DNA of 64,000 bases, taken from Bordetella parapertussis (GTDB lineage: Bacteria > Acidobacteriota > Terriglobia > Bryobacterales > Bryobacteraceae). Positions 59,832 through 64,000 of the stretch are shown here, in pieces. The position numbers were made by a program, and so were the translations under genes. Numbering within the stretch: the stretch's first letter is position 1; every line of letters begins with the position of its first letter. A model generated the notes under the pieces. That model saw only the letters and a program-made list of their open reading frames with translations. It made no database searches and had not been told where the DNA came from. The DNA is taken from assembly GCA_943328975.2 (NCBI GenBank), contig CALQCC020000008.1, forward strand, positions 1 through 64,000. The letters run 5' to 3'.

Positions 59832-62060
59832 ATGAAGCTCACGTGGACCAAGACCGACGAGGCACCGGCCCTCGCAACGTACGCGCTACTGCCCATCCTG
59901 CGGGCCTACTGCAAAGGGACAGGTGTGGAGATCGAAACGGCCGACATCTCCCTCGCCGGCCGCATCGCCGCCAACTTCCCTGAGCGTCTTACGGACGACC
60001 AGAAGATTCCCGACGAATTGACGCGCCTGGGCGAGCTGGCCAAGACACCCGAGGCCAACATAGTTAAGCTGCCCAACATCAGCGCCTCGATTCCGCAGCT
60101 CCGCGACGCCATTGCGGAACTGCAAGGGAAGGGCTACAAGATTCCCGACTATCCCGACGCCCCTTCCACGGACGATGAGCGTGCGGTGCAGGCGCGATTC
60201 GCCGTGGTCCTTGGCTCGGCCGTGAATCCCGTGTTGCGCGAAGGCAATTCCGACCGCCGCGCTGCCGGGGCCGTGAAAGCGTTCGCGCGGAAGCATCCCT
60301 CGAAGATGAAGCCCTGGCCCAAGTCCGGCTCGGTAACGCGTGTCGCCCACATGAACGACAAAGACTTCTTTGGAACCGAGAAATCCGTGACAGTGGGTTC
60401 CGCCACCACTGCGCGTATCGAATTCGTGGATTCCACCGGTGCCGTGAAAGTCCTGAAGCAAAGGATCCCGCTGACCGAAGGCGAAATTGTCGACTCCGCT
60501 GTCATGAACGTGACGGCACTGCGAAAGTTCTACACAGAACAGATCGCTGCCGCCAAAGCCGACAATGCGCTGTTTTCGCTGCATCTGAAATGCACGATGA
60601 TGAAGGTCTCTGACCCAATCATGTTCGGGCATTGCGTGGCAGAGTTTTTCGCCGCTGCCCTGCAGAAACATGCCGCCGTCCTCGCGGAAATCGGTGCCAA
60701 TGTAAACAACGGACTGGCCGACGTCCTCAGCAAACTCGAGCAGCTTCCCGCCGAGAAGAAGGCTGAAATCGAAGCCGATATCGCCGCTTGTTACAACGAT
60801 CGTCCCGCGTTGGCCATGGTGGATTCTCGCGCCGGCAAGACCAACCTGCATGTTCCCAGTGACGTCATCATCGACGCATCCATGCCCGTGGTGATCCGCG
60901 ATGGCGGTCAGATGTGGAATAAAGAGGATGGGCTGCAAGATACGGTTGCCGTGATCCCGGATCGCTGCTACGCCACGATCTATCAGGCTGTGATTGAAGA
61001 CTGCAAGCAGCACGGACAGTTCGATCCGGCGACCATGGGCAGCGTCTCCAACGTTGGACTCATGGCTCAGAAAGCCGAAGAGTACGGTTCGCACGACAAG
61101 ACGTTTGTCGCACCCGGCAACGGCACGATTCGCGTCGTGGAGGATGGCGGCAAGATCCTGCTCGAACAGAGCGTCGAGCGTGGGGACATCTTCCGCGCCT
61201 GCCAGACCAGAGACGAGGCCGTCCGCGACTGGGTGAAGCTCGGCGTGACGCGCGCCCGGGCAACCGGCACACCTGCCGTGTTCTGGCTCGATGAAGATCG
61301 CGGCCACGATGCGCAAATCATTCAGAAGGTGAAAACCTACCTGGCCGATCACGACACCTCCGGTGCCCTCTCCAGCTTGGATATCAAGATCTTGACGCCC
61401 GTGGACGCAATGAAATTCTCGCTCGAGCGAATTCGCCGTGGCCAGGACACCATCTCCGTCACCGGAAACGTGCTGCGCGACTATCTCACTGACCTGTTCC
61501 CCATTCTCGAACTCGGGACCAGCGCCCGTATGCTCTCCATCGTGCCGCTGCTCCAGGGCGGGGCAATGCTGGAAACCGGCGCCGGCGGTTCCGCGCCCAA
61601 GCACGTACAGCAGTTGGTAAAAGAAGGTCATCTGCGCTGGGACTCGCTCGGGGAATACTGTGCCATCGTTCCATCGCTCGAACTGATGGCAACCAAAAGC
61701 GGCAACCAACGCGCCGCCCTGCTTGCGAAAACGCTGGACCTGGCCATCGGCCAGTACCTCGAAGACGCCCGCTACCCCTCGCAGAAGGTGAACGAGATCG
61801 ACAACCGCGGTTCGACATTCTATCTCGCGTTGGCGTGGGCAAAGGCGCTCGCCGCGCAGGACGAAGACGCGGATCTAAAGCAACGCTTCACTCCGGTAGC
61901 CGCCGCGCTAACGGAGTCCGAAGGCAAGATCACCCAGGAGCTGTTGGCCGCGCAGGGCAAACCGGTGGACATCGGTGGCTACTACTTCCCGGACGAAGCG
62001 AAGTGCGTCGCCGCGATGCGGCCCAGCGCTACACTGAACGCCATCATCGACCGAATGTAG
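59832..62060 (+). CDS. icd: Monomeric NADP-dependent isocitrate dehydrogenase
   Basis: 742 residues, the size of the monomeric IDH family. Family stretches are evident: [29 protein letters not shown] near the start, [63 protein letters not shown], and [33 protein letters not shown]. It converts isocitrate to 2-oxoglutarate with NADP+ in the TCA cycle. The ATG at 59832 gives the normal N-terminus ([22 protein letters not shown]); the in-frame extension to 59670 has no family sequence. Confidence 0.95.
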   Translation: MKLTWTKTDEAPALATYALLPILRAYCKGTGVEIETADISLAGRIAANFPERLTDDQKIPDELTRLGELAKTPEANIVKLPNISASIPQLRDAIAELQGKGYKIPDYPDAPSTDDERAVQARFAVVLGSAVNPVLREGNSDRRAAGAVKAFARKHPSKMKPWPKSGSVTRVAHMNDKDFFGTEKSVTVGSATTARIEFVDSTGAVKVLKQRIPLTEGEIVDSAVMNVTALRKFYTEQIAAAKADNALFSLHLKCTMMKVSDPIMFGHCVAEFFAAALQKHAAVLAEIGANVNNGLADVLSKLEQLPAEKKAEIEADIAACYNDRPALAMVDSRAGKTNLHVPSDVIIDASMPVVIRDGGQMWNKEDGLQDTVAVIPDRCYATIYQAVIEDCKQHGQFDPATMGSVSNVGLMAQKAEEYGSHDKTFVAPGNGTIRVVEDGGKILLEQSVERGDIFRACQTRDEAVRDWVKLGVTRARATGTPAVFWLDEDRGHDAQIIQKVKTYLADHDTSGALSSLDIKILTPVDAMKFSLERIRRGQDTISVTGNVLRDYLTDLFPILELGTSARMLSIVPLLQGGAMLETGAGGSAPKHVQQLVKEGHLRWDSLGEYCAIVPSLELMATKSGNQRAALLAKTLDLAIGQYLEDARYPSQKVNEIDNRGSTFYLALAWAKALAAQDEDADLKQRFTPVAAALTESEGKITQELLAAQGKPVDIGGYYFPDEAKCVAAMRPSATLNAIIDRM

Positions 62061-62161
62061 TGGCCACACGGCGCGCCGTTGCCGTTAATGTGGATCTCGT
62101 TCGGTCGCCCCGGCCCCCGGCCCTCGGCCGTCACCGTCCACACGCCTGTTACGATTGCTCG

Positions 62162-62785
62162 ATGCTTCGCCCGCTGATGAGTGTCGTGTTCCTGATGTGC
62201 GTTACAGGCTTGGCCCAGGACTTGCTTCCCGGTCACATCGAGGCACGTGCGCTGGGCGGCATGAACTACGATTTGACCAATTACGACTCCCTCGATCGCT
62301 TTTTCCCCGGTGTCGATCTGAGGGCCGCGCTCAAGACCGGGCGCATCCATCCGACCTACGCATTCGAGGCTGCCGTTGGGCTGACACGGTGGGCGGCTCT
62401 GGTTGGAAGCTACACGCACAATCAGAGGTCCGATGCAAAACTTCCGAATTGTGAAGGCACGTTGTGTGATGTTTCGAGAGCGGACCACCGTAGGCATGAG
62501 TTCATGGGTGGATTCCGTGCCTCCTTGCCCACGCAAACTCGATTTGCTCCCTACGCGCAAATCAGTGTTGGCGCCATTCGGGAGTCATGGGACACGCTCG
62601 TTTTGCTGCCATCAATACCCCCGTTGCCTCCCAAAGCGGTGACCCGTTTCGCCGTGGAACCGGGGGTTGGCGTGAACGTCATGCTCACTCGGCATCTTGG
62701 CGTCACCCTCGATGTGCGGGGCGTAAAAGCCCTCGATTTCGATTGGGCCTTCCGAACCACCGGCGGGGTGTTGTGGCGGTTTTGA
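62162..62785 (+). CDS. Exported beta-barrel-like outer-membrane protein, hypothetical
   Basis: 207 residues from the ATG at 62162. The signal peptide is MLRPLMSVVFLMCVTGLAQD. The mature chain alternates short amphipathic strands such as IEARALGGMNYDL, FEAAVGLTRWAALVGSYTHN, FRASLPTQTRFAPYAQISVGAIR and VEPGVGVNVMLTRHLGVTLDVRGV, and ends in Phe (TGGVLWRF), the usual C-terminal signature of outer-membrane barrels. A Cys pair (NCEGTLCDV) may close a loop. It fits an eight-stranded OmpA/OmpW-like barrel; no specific family is recognised. Confidence 0.7.
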   Translation: MLRPLMSVVFLMCVTGLAQDLLPGHIEARALGGMNYDLTNYDSLDRFFPGVDLRAALKTGRIHPTYAFEAAVGLTRWAALVGSYTHNQRSDAKLPNCEGTLCDVSRADHRRHEFMGGFRASLPTQTRFAPYAQISVGAIRESWDTLVLLPSIPPLPPKAVTRFAVEPGVGVNVMLTRHLGVTLDVRGVKALDFDWAFRTTGGVLWRF

Positions 62786-62797
62786 AGCCGACGCCCG

Positions 62798-64000
62798 TCA
62801 CTTCCCTGGCACGAGGCGCTTCACTTCCTCGAACCAGTTCTGCACCACGACGATCTCTCGCGTGCTGGTCGGGTCCGGGCCCCGCACCATCAGGAAGCGC
62901 CCGTCCGGGAGAACGTCGTACCCCGTTCCGCCGTTGCCGCTACCCGAATATTGTTCGATGACGCCTGTGGGCCCTGTCGCGCGCAGGTCGAAGAGCGGCG
63001 CAGGCTTCCCGAGCCTCAGCAACGCGCCGTCCGGCGTGACCGCCACGGCCATCATCTTCGGAACACCGTCCACTGCGCCCTGAAAGTATAGTTCCTTCCC
63101 GTCGCGCCGCCACACCGGACCGCTGCCGCCATCGGTCGAGACCGCGAGCCGCTCGCCCTGGGGGTACCCGTGAACGTACACCTCGGGCCGACCGGATTCG
63201 TCGGAGACATACGCCAGCCAGCGGCCATCGGGCGAGAACTTCGGACTGAACTCGGACGCGGCGCTATTGAGAAACAGCTTCATGGATGGCTTCTCTCCCG
63301 GCGTTTTGTCATCTAAAGTCAGGACCCAAATGTCGTGCTGGCTGCCCCCCTGCACCGTATAGGCCAGTTGTTTGCCGTCCGTCGCCCATGAGAAATTGCG
63401 AAGGCTGGTTACGCCCGCTAGGAGCGGCGCCAGCAACCGCTCGTTGCCGTTCGGCTCCCTGAGGAAGATTCCGATCGCGTCTTTTCTCCGGGAGAAGATC
63501 CCTAGCGCACGGCTGTCGGGATGCCAGGTGATCCCCTCGTCCTGGCTATCCTGCGTCAACTTTGTTGTACTCCCGCGCTGCAAGTCGTAAACGTGGACAT
63601 CTCTCTTCTGACCACTGCCCACGATGTACGCGATGGAGCGGCCATCGGGAGACACCCGGGGCCGATCGAAGTTGCTGGGCGGCAGTCCCAGCGGCTGGAA
63701 CGTCCCGTCGCGGCTGACCATGCCCAGCACGCCCGCAGTATCGGCGGCAGGCGCGTAGGCCAGCGAGCCGCTTCCTGACACGGCCATTTCCGGCACGGGA
63801 ATCGGGCCGGCGGTATTCTGACGGACCTTGTCGATAAACGGAACGGCGGGGCCGGTCACGGCCAGCTTTGTGGCGTCGAACGGGGCGATCAGGATATTCC
63901 CGTCGCGTTGGAAGACCAGATGCCCGCTGCGTAAAACAAATGGAAAAGCCGCGTTTTCGATTACCACCGTTCGCTGCCCCGAATCGAGCATCACCGCCTC
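62798..64000 (-). CDS. PD40/TolB-type propeller protein, 5' end beyond the window; probably C-terminal half of an acidobacterial Ser/Thr kinase
   Basis: At least 400 residues, still open at the window end. It holds several WD40-like PD40 repeats: RPRVSPDGRSIAYIVGSG, GITWHPDSRALGIFSRR, FSWATDGKQLAYTVQGG, FSPKFSPDGRWLAYVSDESGRPEVYVHGYP and PVWRRDGKELYF. The end VVVQNWFEEVKRLVPGK is the usual close of acidobacterial proteins that pair a cytoplasmic Ser/Thr kinase with a periplasmic propeller. The kinase part would lie outside the window, so that identity is inference. Confidence 0.75.
   Translation of the reverse strand, partial: EAVMLDSGQRTVVIENAAFPFVLRSGHLVFQRDGNILIAPFDATKLAVTGPAVPFIDKVRQNTAGPIPVPEMAVSGSGSLAYAPAADTAGVLGMVSRDGTFQPLGLPPSNFDRPRVSPDGRSIAYIVGSGQKRDVHVYDLQRGSTTKLTQDSQDEGITWHPDSRALGIFSRRKDAIGIFLREPNGNERLLAPLLAGVTSLRNFSWATDGKQLAYTVQGGSQHDIWVLTLDDKTPGEKPSMKLFLNSAASEFSPKFSPDGRWLAYVSDESGRPEVYVHGYPQGERLAVSTDGGSGPVWRRDGKELYFQGAVDGVPKMMAVAVTPDGALLRLGKPAPLFDLRATGPTGVIEQYSGSGNGGTGYDVLPDGRFLMVRGPDPTSTREIVVVQNWFEEVKRLVPGK

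Noticed and set aside
59886-61709. 607-codon open frame opposite the isocitrate dehydrogenase
   Set aside because: Antisense to a well-conserved enzyme, Gly/His-rich and without family features.
62068-62079. 12-nt palindrome ACGGCGCGCCGT after icd
   Set aside because: Too short and expected by chance in GC-rich DNA; no loop or U-tract.
1-64000. CRISPR array, insertion sequence, prophage or toxin-antitoxin locus
   Set aside because: No regularly spaced direct repeats, transposase, integrase or phage structural genes were seen. The two Uma2 proteins are solitary.

Overview
The window looks like chromosomal DNA of an acidobacterium of the Bryobacterales/Solibacter type. The case rests on family content: secreted NHL beta-propeller proteins with the C-terminal domain known as TIGR03437, the 'acidobacterial' VWFA protein (TIGR03436), a DUF2934 protein, PQQ-type propeller dehydrogenases, a PD40/TolB-type propeller like those at the C-terminus of acidobacterial Ser/Thr kinases, two Uma2 proteins and a divergent Hfq. 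Base composition is GC-rich and gene density is very high, with many stop/start overlaps. I see no rRNA, tRNA, CRISPR array, insertion sequence or prophage. All functional calls come from reading translated sequence; no database search was run.

Layout. 0.1-7.1 kb: a 5'-damaged NHL protein, a hotdog thioesterase, then a forward run of a fused MoaD-MoaE molybdopterin synthase, a VWFA protein, an Hfq-like protein and an inositol monophosphatase, followed by small membrane, cysteine-cluster and DUF2934 proteins. 7.1-10.5 kb: a divergent NHEJ pair, intact ligD and a ku gene interrupted by an in-frame amber codon. 10.5-13.5 kb: a HEAT protein, a STAS anti-sigma antagonist and an isolated motAB stator pair. 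13.4-18.3 kb (minus): an acyltransferase-like membrane protein, a tightly coupled ribD-ribE-methyltransferase set, ftsY and a DinB-like protein. 18.4-29.5 kb: secreted proteins, a methyltransferase, hemB, an M3 oligopeptidase, a frameshifted small gene, a homocitrate/isopropylmalate synthase-like enzyme, a META lipoprotein, ruvB-folK and a CNNM/CorC protein. 29.5-41.6 kb: a penicillin-acylase-family enzyme, an amidohydrolase, truB, a YfiT-like DinB protein, a SPOR protein, Uma2, an ABHD18-like hydrolase, a GT39-like membrane protein and a second large NHL protein. 41.8-49.4 kb: an envelope-flavoured group of bifunctional PBP, two TPR proteins, a lone Flp pilin, a peptidase-MA protein and a second Uma2. 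49.4-64 kb: a DUF8021-like protein, aminotransferase, HpaI-type aldolase, two PQQ-type dehydrogenases flanking a MacA/LolCD-type exporter, monomeric isocitrate dehydrogenase, a beta-barrel protein and a propeller protein cut by the window end.

Most of this is ordinary housekeeping plus envelope biology, and I do not see a clear new multi-gene system. The best leads are the amber codon inside ku beside an intact ligD; an intrinsic-terminator-like hairpin whose loop carries the ribosome-binding site and start codon of the next gene (50.27-50.32 kb); a hairpin pressed against the ftsY start codon; the MoaD-MoaE fusion; a probable CTG-initiated lipoprotein; and orphan stator and pilin genes.
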